DNA of 64,000 nucleotides. Origin: Streptomyces sp. CB01249 (lineage in GTDB: Bacteria; Actinomycetota; Actinomycetes; Streptomycetales; Streptomycetaceae). Location of the stretch: NCBI RefSeq assembly GCF_001905735.1, contig NZ_LISW01000005.1, forward strand, positions 213,969 through 277,968, written 5' to 3'. A program made the translations under genes and the position numbers. This document shows, one piece after another, positions 25,531 through 33,139 of the stretch. The notes beneath the pieces were generated by a model, which saw only the letters and a program-made list of their open reading frames with translations, was not told where the DNA came from and made no database searches. Position 1 is the stretch's first letter; each line of letters begins with the position of its first letter.

Positions 25531-25538
25531 TCCTCCTC
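25531..25538 (-). promoter_or_regulatory. Ribosome-binding site that fixes the infC AUC start
   Basis: GAGGAGGA on the minus strand is a near-perfect anti-SD match, ending three bases before ATC 25525-25527. No ATG, GTG or TTG occurs in frame at a usable distance downstream. Confidence 0.8.
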
Positions 25539-25572
25539 GGTAGCACCACGCGACCGCCTGGCGGACAGCCAC

Positions 25573-25823
25573 GTAACGTCTGTTTCAGACAGACCAACCG
25601 CATCGGAGCAACAAAAATGCCCCGGACGGGACACAGGCGGGGCTCCTGGAAAACCGGAACACCGCCACGGTGAACCGCGGGGCGCATCGGGCGGTTCCAT
25701 CGTCCGTACGGAACGATGGGGACCGCCTGACCGGTGACCCGCCGCCCTGAGGGCGGTCAGGTGGGAGAACGGAGCCTCCACTTGTGGGCCGGGCACATAG
25801 CTGTCCGGCCGGTCGTTACACAA
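25573..25823 (-). promoter_or_regulatory. Structured infC leader with attenuator-like hairpin
   Basis: On the minus strand a promoter-like TTGTGT (25818-25823) and TATGTG (25794-25799), 18 bases apart, would start a leader of about 260 bases. It contains three hairpins: CCGCCC/GGGCGG at 25742-25756; a long one at 25690-25727 (GGCGGT/ACCGCC outside, CCATCGT/ACGATGG inside); and GCCCCG/CGGGGC at 25619-25643 followed by A then UUUUU (25613-25617), which looks like an intrinsic terminator. This suggests leader-level control of infC-rpmI-rplT. It does not obviously match the L20 leader of Firmicutes. Confidence 0.6.
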
Positions 25824-25913
25824 GGTTAGCAGCTCGCCGAGGGGTGCGCGAACCACGGGTCTCATCGACTCCCACAGAACGGGGGCCGTCGCCGTGGGCC
25901 TATCGTAAGGCGC

Positions 25914-26276
25914 ATGAGTGACGCGACCCCCAGCAGTGATTCCCCCGGCTTCGACGAGATGACCCGCGACATCGCGGAGGTGCCCGCCGTCGAGGTGATC
26001 GTGACGGTCGCCGTCAACCTGATGAGCGCCGCCGCCGTGAAGCTCGGCCTGACCGAGGACGGCGACGCGCACAAGGACCTGGACGAGGCCCGCAAGCTGA
26101 TCCACGCCCTGGCCGGCCTGCTGGACGCGAGCACCACCGAGATCAGCTCCTTCCACGCCGCCCCGCTGCGCGACGGCCTGAAGTCCCTCCAACTCGCCTT
26201 CCGCGAGGCGTCGCTCGTCCCGGACGAGCCGGGCAAGGGCCCGGGCGAGAAGTACACCGGCGCGGTCTTCGGCTGA
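25914..26276 (+). CDS. DUF1844 domain protein
   Basis: A 120-residue acidic alpha-helical protein matching DUF1844 (EVPAVEVIVTVAVNLMSAAA, KDLDEARKLIHALAGLL). The position next to infC, divergent, is conserved in actinobacteria as I remember it. Function is unknown; no catalytic motif is apparent. Confidence 0.9.
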   Translation: MSDATPSSDSPGFDEMTRDIAEVPAVEVIVTVAVNLMSAAAVKLGLTEDGDAHKDLDEARKLIHALAGLLDASTTEISSFHAAPLRDGLKSLQLAFREASLVPDEPGKGPGEKYTGAVFG

Positions 26277-26312
26277 GCCGTCCGCCCGCCGCCCCTTTCC
26301 CCGTACGAGAAC

Positions 26313-26343
26313 GAGCCCCCGCCGGTCCTCCCGGCGGGGGCTC
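26313..26343. terminator. Bidirectional terminator
   Basis: A 13-bp perfect stem, GAGCCCCCGCCGG (26313-26325) with CCGGCGGGGGCTC (26331-26343), loop TCCTC, lies between the convergent DUF1844 and aquaporin genes. Confidence 0.9.
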
Positions 26344-26362
26344 TTCGCTTCGCGGGCGCGGG

Positions 26363-27070
26363 TCAGACCTCCGCGGTCGTCTCGCCGCCGCGCATGGAGG
26401 GGTGGGTCAGCCGGTGGGCGAGCGCCGCGAGGATGCCGCCGATCAGTGGGGCCACGATGAACAGCCACAGCTGAGAGAGGGCCGCGCCTCCCGCGAACAG
26501 GGCCGGGCCGAGGCTCCGGGCCGGGTTGACCGACGTGCCGGTGAGCGGGATGCCGACCAGGTGGATCACGGCGAGGGAGATGCCGATCGGCAGTCCGTCG
26601 AAGCCGACGACCGCCACCTTGTGGGTCACCGCGAGGACCACGAACACCAGCAGGAAGGTCAGCACCACCTCGGCCAGGAAGGCGCCGCCGAGGTTGATGT
26701 GCACGTCCGAGCGGCTGCCGTAGCCGTTGCTGCCGAACTTGCCGCTCGTCTTCAGCCCCGGCACCTGCTTGGCCAGCAGGAACAGCAGCGCCGCACCGGC
26801 GATGCCGCCGAGGAACTGCGCGATCCAGTACGTCACGGCCGTGCGCACGTCGATCCGCCGGGCCATCAGCATGCCGAGGGTGACCGCCGGGTTGACGTGG
26901 CAGCCGGAGATCGGGCCGAGGGCGTAGGCGAGTGCGAGGAGCACGAAACCGAAGGCCAGGGCGATGCCCAGGGTTCCGATGTAATCGACGCACAGGACCG
27001 CCGCTCCCACGGCGAAGAAGACCAGCAGCAGGGTGCCGAGGAACTCCGACACGGCTGTCCGCGCTTGCAT
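26363..27070 (-). CDS. Aquaporin (MIP family channel)
   Basis: A 235-residue six-helix membrane channel for water or small neutral solutes. Both half-helix signatures are intact: CHVNPAVTLG (about residues 57-66) and TSVNPARSLG (about 180-189). The His before the first NPA and the Arg after the second, with a narrow-filter pattern, favour an AqpZ-like water channel over a glycerol facilitator. It is transcribed alone. Confidence 0.93.
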   Translation of the reverse strand: MQARTAVSEFLGTLLLVFFAVGAAVLCVDYIGTLGIALAFGFVLLALAYALGPISGCHVNPAVTLGMLMARRIDVRTAVTYWIAQFLGGIAGAALLFLLAKQVPGLKTSGKFGSNGYGSRSDVHINLGGAFLAEVVLTFLLVFVVLAVTHKVAVVGFDGLPIGISLAVIHLVGIPLTGTSVNPARSLGPALFAGGAALSQLWLFIVAPLIGGILAALAHRLTHPSMRGGETTAEV

Positions 27071-27154
27071 ACAACCACCTCGCGAAGATCGTTCCTTTTC
27101 TTCGCAATTCTCCGGCTGCGTACGGCTTCGCGCGCGTTGAGCCGGGCGGGTGAT

Positions 27155-27883
27155 TCAGCGCGTGAACAGGGGCTCACCCGGTGTGTTCGCCCCGGCCGGG
27201 AGCAGCGCGAGGTCCAGGCCGCGGACCAGCCGGGCGCGCAGCACCTCGTCGGCCGCCAGCGCGCGGGCGACCCGGCCCGCCGCCTCTGCCGGTTCGGCGT
27301 CGGGGGCGAGGACCAGGGCGAGGGTGCCGTCGGCGCTGCCCGGGCCGAGGTGGGCGCGGAGCACGGCGGGCTCGGCGGCGACCGCGGCGCGGACGGCGGC
27401 GGTGACCGCGGGGTCGTCCAGCGGGTCCGCGCTGGTACGGCCCTCGGCGAGGGCGCGCAGGGCGGCCCCGGTCAGCTCGAAGGCCACAGGACCGGCGAGG
27501 TCGAGCACCACCGTGTCGGCCTTCTCGTGCGCGGCGGCCTGGAGCGCCTGGTGCAGGGGTACGGCGACGGGGCGGGCCTGCGGGTCCCACCGGGCCAGTG
27601 ACGCGGTGGAGGTGAAGGCGGGCAGGGCGCGGCGGTCCCCGGCCTGGAGGGTGGGCACCGCCATGTCACTGGTCTTCTCGCGCCGGAGTCCGTTCTCGTC
27701 CTCCTCCACCTCACCGAGAACCGCCACGACGGGGACGAGGAGCCGGGCGCTCTTCAGCGCTTCGAGGACCGGCGCGACGGCGCCGCGGTCCTCGGCCCAG
27801 GCGGCGAGCGCCGAGGCCAGAGCGGGGTCGGCGGTGCCGTCGTCGTCGGAGAAACCGGGGTCCGGAATGTTCTTCTGCGCCAC
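27155..27883 (-). CDS. SseB family protein
   Basis: A 242-residue soluble protein of the SseB N-terminal-domain family (LKSARLLVPVVAVLGEVEED, TSDMAVPTLQAGDRRALPAFTS, PLHQALQAAAHEKADTVVLD). The domain occurs in secreted effectors of Enterobacteria but in actinobacteria is cytoplasmic and of unknown role. The start is the GTG at 27883 (VAQKNIPDPGF); the longer frame upstream is Cys/Arg-rich and not credible. It lies 34 bases downstream of the mycosin-like gene on the same strand. Confidence 0.85.
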   Translation of the reverse strand: MAQKNIPDPGFSDDDGTADPALASALAAWAEDRGAVAPVLEALKSARLLVPVVAVLGEVEEDENGLRREKTSDMAVPTLQAGDRRALPAFTSTASLARWDPQARPVAVPLHQALQAAAHEKADTVVLDLAGPVAFELTGAALRALAEGRTSADPLDDPAVTAAVRAAVAAEPAVLRAHLGPGSADGTLALVLAPDAEPAEAAGRVARALAADEVLRARLVRGLDLALLPAGANTPGEPLFTR

Positions 27884-27917
27884 AGGGCGAGCGTAGTGCC
27901 TGGCCGAAGGGGCCCGG

Positions 27918-29090
27918 TCAGCGGTTCCGGGTGAACGGGGAGCGGCCCCGCCACAGCAGCACGCCCGCCGCCAGCAGAAGCACGCCGAGGCCACCGGCGG
28001 CCGGGGCGAGCCACCCGGCCGGTCCGTCGTCCTCGGGCTCGGGCGTGGGTCCGGCGCCGAAGTACCGCTTGCGGTAGCCGGCCGGGGCGGATTCGCCGCG
28101 CGCGTCGGCGGAGCGCAGGGCGCCGCCCGCCTCGATGGCCGCCGCCGGGTCGACGATCCCGTAGCCGCGCGCGTCGTCGCGGCCGCCGGCGGGGGCGTCG
28201 CGCGCGGTGTCGGTGAGCAGCTTCCGGATCTGCGCGGGCGTGAGCCCGGGGTGCGCGGACTTCACGAGGGCCACCGCGCCGGAGACGAACGCGGCGGCGG
28301 CGGACGTGCCCCACTCCACGTAGTACTTGTGGTCGGGCGCCGGTACGACGATGTCGTCGCCGGGGGCGCTCACGGTGGCGTACCAGCGGCGGGTGGAGAA
28401 CGAGGCGTGGGTGCCGTACCGGTCCACGGCCGCGGCGGCGATCACCCCGGGGTAGGCGGCGGGGTACGAGATGTGGTCGCCCTTCTCGCCTCCGTTGCCG
28501 GCCGAGGCGACGACGACGGCGCCCTTCTTCAGGGCGTACTGGACGGCGGCGTCCTCGCCGGGCTCGGGGTGGGCGGACTCGCTGTCGTCGCCGAGGGAGA
28601 GGTTGATGACGTCGGCGCCGTGGTCGGCGGCCCAGCGGATGCCGTCGGCCAGCGCGGTGCCCCGGGTCCTGCGGGCCTCGGCGCGGTCCGGGTCGCTCGC
28701 CTCCAGGATGACGCGGACCGGGAGGATCCTGGCCTCGGGCGCGATGCCGAGGACGCCGTCGGCGCGGCCGCTGCCGTGGCCCCGGCCCGCGATGATCCCG
28801 GCCATGGCGGTGCCGTGCCTGGCCCATGCCTTGTCGCCGCGCCCGGCGCCGAAGCCGATGAGGTCCTTGCCGGGCAGGACCTGGCCCGCGAGGTCGGGCA
28901 GGCTGCCGTCGACCCCGGTGTCGACCACGGCGACGGTGACGCCCTTGCCGCGCGTGGTCTCCCAGGCCCGGTCGGTGTGCATCGCGGCCAGGCCCCACTG
29001 CTGGGCCCGGATGGTGTCGGCCGTGGCGGGGGTCGCGGGGAGCAGGGCGAGGGCGGTGGCCGCGCAGAGGACGCCCGCGGCGTGTTTCAT
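27918..29090 (-). CDS. Mycosin-like subtilisin-family (S8) membrane protease
   Basis: A 390-residue secreted, membrane-anchored serine protease. It has a signal peptide (HAAGVLCAATALALLPATPATA), a catalytic domain with Asp in VAVVDTGVDG, His in ARHGTAMAG and Ser in WGTSAAAAFVSG, and a C-terminal TM helix (PAAGGLGVLLLAAGVLLW) before a short basic tail. This matches type VII secretion mycosins (MycP), but no EccB/C/D/E or WXG100 gene is nearby. The GTG/ATG overlap with the upstream membrane-protein gene is 4 bases, suggesting the two act together. Confidence 0.88.
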   Translation of the reverse strand: MKHAAGVLCAATALALLPATPATADTIRAQQWGLAAMHTDRAWETTRGKGVTVAVVDTGVDGSLPDLAGQVLPGKDLIGFGAGRGDKAWARHGTAMAGIIAGRGHGSGRADGVLGIAPEARILPVRVILEASDPDRAEARRTRGTALADGIRWAADHGADVINLSLGDDSESAHPEPGEDAAVQYALKKGAVVVASAGNGGEKGDHISYPAAYPGVIAAAAVDRYGTHASFSTRRWYATVSAPGDDIVVPAPDHKYYVEWGTSAAAAFVSGAVALVKSAHPGLTPAQIRKLLTDTARDAPAGGRDDARGYGIVDPAAAIEAGGALRSADARGESAPAGYRKRYFGAGPTPEPEDDGPAGWLAPAAGGLGVLLLAAGVLLWRGRSPFTRNR

Positions 29091-29947
29091 CGTGGCTGCT
29101 CCGTGAGGTCGGCCACGTGGGTGCGCAGCGCGCGTTCGACGCCGTCGGCCAGGCCCTTGGCCTCGTGGCCGAGTCCGGCCTGGGCGGCGGGGGTCGTGGC
29201 GCCGTCGGCCATGGCCCGGTCGGCGGGCTGGGGCGGGGTGCTCGCGCGTCCGTCGGCGAACCCGGTCACGGCGAAGGCGACGACCGGGATCTCGGTCAGG
29301 ACGTGGACGGACCAGCTGGCGCGCTGCCGGGCGCCGAAGGAGGCGGCCGGGCTGTCCTTCACGGGGTAGGTGCGGGGCAGCAGGTCGGTGCGGCGGTCGA
29401 GGTGCTGGTCGGCGAACCGGGCGCCGAGGGCCCGCATCGCGTCGGTGTCGGCCTCGGTGAAGGCGAGCCCCACGGTGGTGACGCTGCTGGCGGTCGCGTC
29501 GGTGTACGTGGCGCGCAGGACGTGGGCGCAGCCGACCGTACGCAGGGTCTTGGCCAGCAGCGGGTCGAGCGCGTCGGCGCAGCCGCCGTCGGGGGCGACG
29601 GCGAGCCGGGTCCAGACCCGGTCGGCGCCGCCGGGTCCGGTGCCGTCGCCCTTCAGGGTGCGGGGGAAGAGGGTGTCCACGGGGATGCTGTGCCAGGCTT
29701 CCCGGCCCACGGTGTACGCGCTGCGGGCGGCGGGGTCGTCGTCGGAGCCGCCGGTGAGCCAGCTGCCGGCGGCGGCCCCGGCGATCAGCCCGAGCCCGAG
29801 GACGCCGCAGACTCCGGCGGCCACGGTCCGGCGGGGGCGGGCGGGGGCCTCGGGGGGTGGCCAGTCGGCGGGGGGCGGCGCGGGCTCGTGGAGCGGGGGT
29901 GAGGCGGGGCGGGGTGGTACGGGGGAGCGCCGTGCTTCGGTGCTCAT
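29087..29947 (-). CDS. Single-pass membrane protein coupled to mycosin-like protease
   Basis: A 286-residue protein with a Pro-rich cytoplasmic N-terminus (residues 1-40, PPRPASPPLHEPAPPPADW), one TM helix (VAAGVCGVLGLGLIAGAAAG, about 43-62) and an extracytoplasmic domain of about 220 residues. That domain has two Cys (GGCADALDP and VGCAHVL) that could form a disulfide. I recognise no named family. The 4-base ATGA overlap with the protease gene suggests a complex, or a substrate or inhibitor relationship. Proline-rich tails of this style are common in Streptomyces membrane proteins near mycosins. Confidence 0.75.
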   Translation of the reverse strand: MSTEARRSPVPPRPASPPLHEPAPPPADWPPPEAPARPRRTVAAGVCGVLGLGLIAGAAAGSWLTGGSDDDPAARSAYTVGREAWHSIPVDTLFPRTLKGDGTGPGGADRVWTRLAVAPDGGCADALDPLLAKTLRTVGCAHVLRATYTDATASSVTTVGLAFTEADTDAMRALGARFADQHLDRRTDLLPRTYPVKDSPAASFGARQRASWSVHVLTEIPVVAFAVTGFADGRASTPPQPADRAMADGATTPAAQAGLGHEAKGLADGVERALRTHVADLTEQPR

Positions 29948-30130
29948 CCGCCCCCCTGGTCCGTTCCGTACCGCGCGTCCCTCCGCCCGCGTGGGCGGGA
30001 CCCCGTTCGCCGCGTGGGCGTCACTCTACGGGCTGCGGAGACCCGGGTGGGAGCGGGTGGTCCGCGCACCGGCGGATCTGCACGGATCTTCCCCCTACCC
30101 AGCGGTAGAACCGTCTGGCAAGCTGCGGCC

Positions 30131-31333
30131 ATGACTGCCCGAGCCACTGACCGGGCCCGTTACGACCGGGCCACCGCCCATCTCGACGCTCCCGTAGCCG
30201 TCGTGGATCTGGAGGCGTTCGACGCGAACGCGGACGATCTCGTCCGCCGGGCGGCGGGCAAGCCGGTCCGGGTGGCGAGCAAGTCGGTGCGCTGCCGGGC
30301 CCTGCTGGAACGGGTGCTGGCCCGGCCCGGGTTCGCCGGGATCATGTCGTTCACGCTTGCGGAGTCGCTGTGGCTGGCCCGGGCCGGCTTCGACGACGTG
30401 CTGCTGGCGTACCCCTCCGCCGACCGCCCGGCCTACGCGGAGCTGGCCGCCGATCCGAAGCTCGCCGCCGCCGTGACGGTGATGGTGGACGACCACGCCC
30501 AGCTGGACCTGATCGACGCGGCGCGGGCGGGCGGCACGCAGGAGATCCGGGTGTGCCTGGAGCTGGACACCTCGCTGCGGATGCTCGGCGGCCGGGTCCG
30601 GATCGGGGCCCTGCGCTCGCCGCTGCGCTCCCCCGCCCAGCTGGCCGACCTGGCCAGGTCCGTGGTCCGGCGCCCCGGTTTCCGGCTGGTCGGGCTGATG
30701 GCGTACGAGGGGCACATCGCGGGCGTCGGGGACTCGGTGGCGGGGCGTCCGCTGCGGTCCCGGGCGATCCGGCTGATGCAGGCCACGGCCCGCAAGGAGC
30801 TGGCGGCCCGGCGGGCCGAGGTGGTGCGGGCGGTCCGGGCGGTGGCGCCGGACCTGGAGTTCGTGAACGGCGGCGGCACGGGCAGCGTGCAGCACACGGC
30901 GGCGGAGGACGCGGTGACGGAGATCGCCGCCGGTTCCGGGCTGTACGTGCCGCGCCTGTTCGACAACTACACCTCGTTCACGGCCCGCCCGGCGGCCCTG
31001 TTCGCGCAGCCCGTGGTGCGGCGGCCGGGCGTGGGCGTGGTGACGGTGCTCGGGGGCGGCTATCCGGCGTCGGGCGCGGCCGGGGCGGACCGGCTGCCGG
31101 TCCCGTATCTCCCGGAGGGGCTGCGCTACGACCCGCAGGAGGGCCCCGGCGAGGTGCAGACCCCGCTGCTCGGCGCCCCGGCCGACGATCTGCTGATCGG
31201 TGACAAGGTGTGGTTCCGGCACGCGAAGGCCGGTGAGCTGTGCGAGCGGTTCGACGCGCTGCACCTGATCGAGGGCGACCGGGTGACGGCGACGGTTCCG
31301 ACGTACCGGGGCGAAGGCCTTACGTTCCTCTAG
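30131..31333 (+). CDS. PLP-dependent amino acid deaminase/aldolase (alanine racemase fold)
   Basis: A 400-residue fold-type III PLP enzyme related to D-threonine aldolase and D-serine dehydratase. The PLP Lys lies in VRVASKSVRC near residue 45, the barrel continues with FTLAESLWLARAGFDDVLLAYP, and the glycine-rich phosphate loop is FVNGGGTGSV. The C-terminal beta domain (DLLIGDKVWFRHAKAGELCE) carries a metal-binding His/Cys pair typical of the D-threonine aldolase group. Family members act on beta-hydroxy D-amino acids; the substrate is not determined. The ATG at 30131 is the natural start. The gene has its own 183-base divergent promoter region. Confidence 0.85.
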   Translation: MTARATDRARYDRATAHLDAPVAVVDLEAFDANADDLVRRAAGKPVRVASKSVRCRALLERVLARPGFAGIMSFTLAESLWLARAGFDDVLLAYPSADRPAYAELAADPKLAAAVTVMVDDHAQLDLIDAARAGGTQEIRVCLELDTSLRMLGGRVRIGALRSPLRSPAQLADLARSVVRRPGFRLVGLMAYEGHIAGVGDSVAGRPLRSRAIRLMQATARKELAARRAEVVRAVRAVAPDLEFVNGGGTGSVQHTAAEDAVTEIAAGSGLYVPRLFDNYTSFTARPAALFAQPVVRRPGVGVVTVLGGGYPASGAAGADRLPVPYLPEGLRYDPQEGPGEVQTPLLGAPADDLLIGDKVWFRHAKAGELCERFDALHLIEGDRVTATVPTYRGEGLTFL

Positions 31334-31361
31334 CCGTACGTTTCCTCAGCCCTACGTCTCC

Positions 31362-32324
31362 TCAGCCGCCCGGGTGCTCGACCGCGCTGCCGACGCCGCC
31401 GTCCGTCGCCTTCGCACCGATGGGGCGGATGCCCTTCGTGACGGTGTCCATGAGGGCCAGTGACGGTCCGTCGGGGCCGGCGTCGAAGGCGAACCGCACG
31501 ATGACGGGCGACTCGCTGCCGGCGGGTGACGGGAAGGCGAGCGACTCCACGTAGCCGCCGGGGCCCTTGGCGGTGGTGACCTTCCAGCGGATGAAGTAGC
31601 CGGTGCGGCCGGCGACGGTGACCTCGCCCGCGGCGGTCTGCCGGTGCGCGGTGATGCCGCCGTGGATGCGCCGCCCGACGATGTCCTCCTCGTAGGCGCG
31701 GTCGGCGGCGTCGGCGATGTCCTCCTCGGCGAGGGCTTCGGGCGTGGTGGCGTCGGTGCCGCCGGGGGTCCGGGTGGTGACGGTGCCGTGGTAGCAGTAC
31801 GAGGAGGACGCGCCGGGGCACTCGTACGAGTCCTTGGTGCGCATCGTGAGCGCCTCGTCAGCGGTCCGGTCCGGCCGCTCCCAGCCGTCCGGGATGGGCA
31901 GCGTGATGCCGTTGAGCTGGTCGGTGAGCACGTTCGCGTCCTCGTGCGCGGGGGTGCCGTCCGGCGAGGAGTTGTCGTCGCCGGGCGCCCCGTCGCTGCC
32001 GGTCCGGGTGGGCGACTGCGAGGCGTGGGCGACCGGGGTCCCCGGGTCGTCGTTCCGGGTGAGGAGCACGGCCCCGGTCACGACGGCGCCGACGACGACC
32101 GCCCCGGCCACCACGAGCGCGACGGCCCAGCCGCTGCCGCCGCCCTGCGAAGCCGGAGCCGGAACCGGGGCATGGACCGGGGCCTGGAACTGCATCGGCA
32201 TCGGCGCCGGGACGGGCGCGGCGGGCGCCCGGGTGTGGGCGGTCCACGCCGTCCCGTCCCACCAGCGCTCGGTGCCGGGCGCTGCGGTGTCCGGGTACCA
32301 GCCGGGCGGCGTCGGGTAGCTCAT
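31362..32324 (-). CDS. DUF2510 membrane-anchored protein
   Basis: A 320-residue protein. The N-terminal DUF2510 module (PPGWYPDTAAPGTERWW, residues 5-21) is followed by a Pro/Ala linker, a TM helix (GWAVALVVAGAVVVGAVVTG, about 66-85) and an extracytoplasmic domain of about 220 residues with a Cys pair (YECPGASSSYCYHG). DUF2510 is a short Trp-rich module on many actinobacterial membrane proteins; its role is unknown. A short direct repeat (TACGTTTCCTCAGCC / TACGTCTCCTCAGCC) precedes the gene end between convergent stops. Confidence 0.8.
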   Translation of the reverse strand: MSYPTPPGWYPDTAAPGTERWWDGTAWTAHTRAPAAPVPAPMPMQFQAPVHAPVPAPASQGGGSGWAVALVVAGAVVVGAVVTGAVLLTRNDDPGTPVAHASQSPTRTGSDGAPGDDNSSPDGTPAHEDANVLTDQLNGITLPIPDGWERPDRTADEALTMRTKDSYECPGASSSYCYHGTVTTRTPGGTDATTPEALAEEDIADAADRAYEEDIVGRRIHGGITAHRQTAAGEVTVAGRTGYFIRWKVTTAKGPGGYVESLAFPSPAGSESPVIVRFAFDAGPDGPSLALMDTVTKGIRPIGAKATDGGVGSAVEHPGG

Positions 32325-32346
32325 CGCTCCACTCTAGGAGAGAGGC

Positions 32347-33132
32347 CTACAGGGGGGTGACGTAGGCGCCCGAGATGCCGCCGTCCACCAGGAAGTCGGT
32401 GGCGTTGACGAACGAGGCGTCGTCGCTCGCCAGGAACGCGACGGCGGCGGCGATCTCGGTGGCCTCGGCGAACCGGCCGAGCGGGATGTGCACCAGCCGC
32501 CGGGCCGCCCGCTCCGGGTCCTTGGCGAACAGCTCCTGGAGCAGCGGGGTGTTGACCGGTCCCGGGCAGAGCGCGTTGACGCGGATGCCCTCGCGGGCGA
32601 ACTGGACGCCGAGTTCGCGGGTCATCGCCAGCACCCCGCCCTTGGACGCGGTGTACGAGATCTGCGAGGTGGCCGCGCCCATCCGGGCCACGAAGGAGGC
32701 GGTGTTGATGATGGAGCCGCGGCCCTGGCGGCGCATGTAGGGCAGGGCGGCCTTGCAGCAGAGGTAGACGGAGGTGAGGTTGACGTCCTGGACGCGTTTC
32801 CACGCCTCCAGCTCCGTGGTGAGGATGGAGTCGTCCTCGGGCGGGGAGATGCCCGCGTTGTTGAACGCGATGTCGACGGAACCGTAGGTGTCGTCGGCGG
32901 TGCGGAACAGCTCGGCGACCTGTCCGGGGTCGGTCACGTCGACGCGTACGAAGGTGCCGCCGACCGCTTCGGCCGCCGCCTCGCCGGCCTTCGCGTCGAT
33001 GTCGCCGCAGACGACGTGCGCCCCTTCGGAGGCGAGCCGGTGGGCGGTGGCCAGGCCGATGCCGCTGCCCGCGCCGGTGATGACGGCGGTGCGGCCGACG
33101 AGGCGGCGGCAGATGATCTCATCCGTGGTCAT
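32347..33132 (-). CDS. Short-chain dehydrogenase/reductase
   Basis: A 261-residue classical SDR with ITGAGSGIGLATAH (residues 19-32) for NAD(P) binding, FNNAGIS, the catalytic Tyr-Lys in SYTASKGG (about 165-172), and a standard C-terminus. Databases often call this type FabG-like 3-oxoacyl-ACP reductase. It begins 7 bases after the ALDH gene in the glnA4 operon, so I infer a role in oxidising a gamma-glutamyl-alcohol or aldehyde intermediate of ethanolamine use, not fatty-acid synthesis. Confidence 0.88.
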   Translation of the reverse strand: MTTDEIICRRLVGRTAVITGAGSGIGLATAHRLASEGAHVVCGDIDAKAGEAAAEAVGGTFVRVDVTDPGQVAELFRTADDTYGSVDIAFNNAGISPPEDDSILTTELEAWKRVQDVNLTSVYLCCKAALPYMRRQGRGSIINTASFVARMGAATSQISYTASKGGVLAMTRELGVQFAREGIRVNALCPGPVNTPLLQELFAKDPERAARRLVHIPLGRFAEATEIAAAVAFLASDDASFVNATDFLVDGGISGAYVTPL

Positions 33133-33139
33133 GGGCGTT

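Noticed and set aside
25528..25572. IF-3 starting at GTG 25572
   Set aside because: It has no ribosome-binding site, adds 15 unconserved residues, and would run the strong SD inside the coding region.
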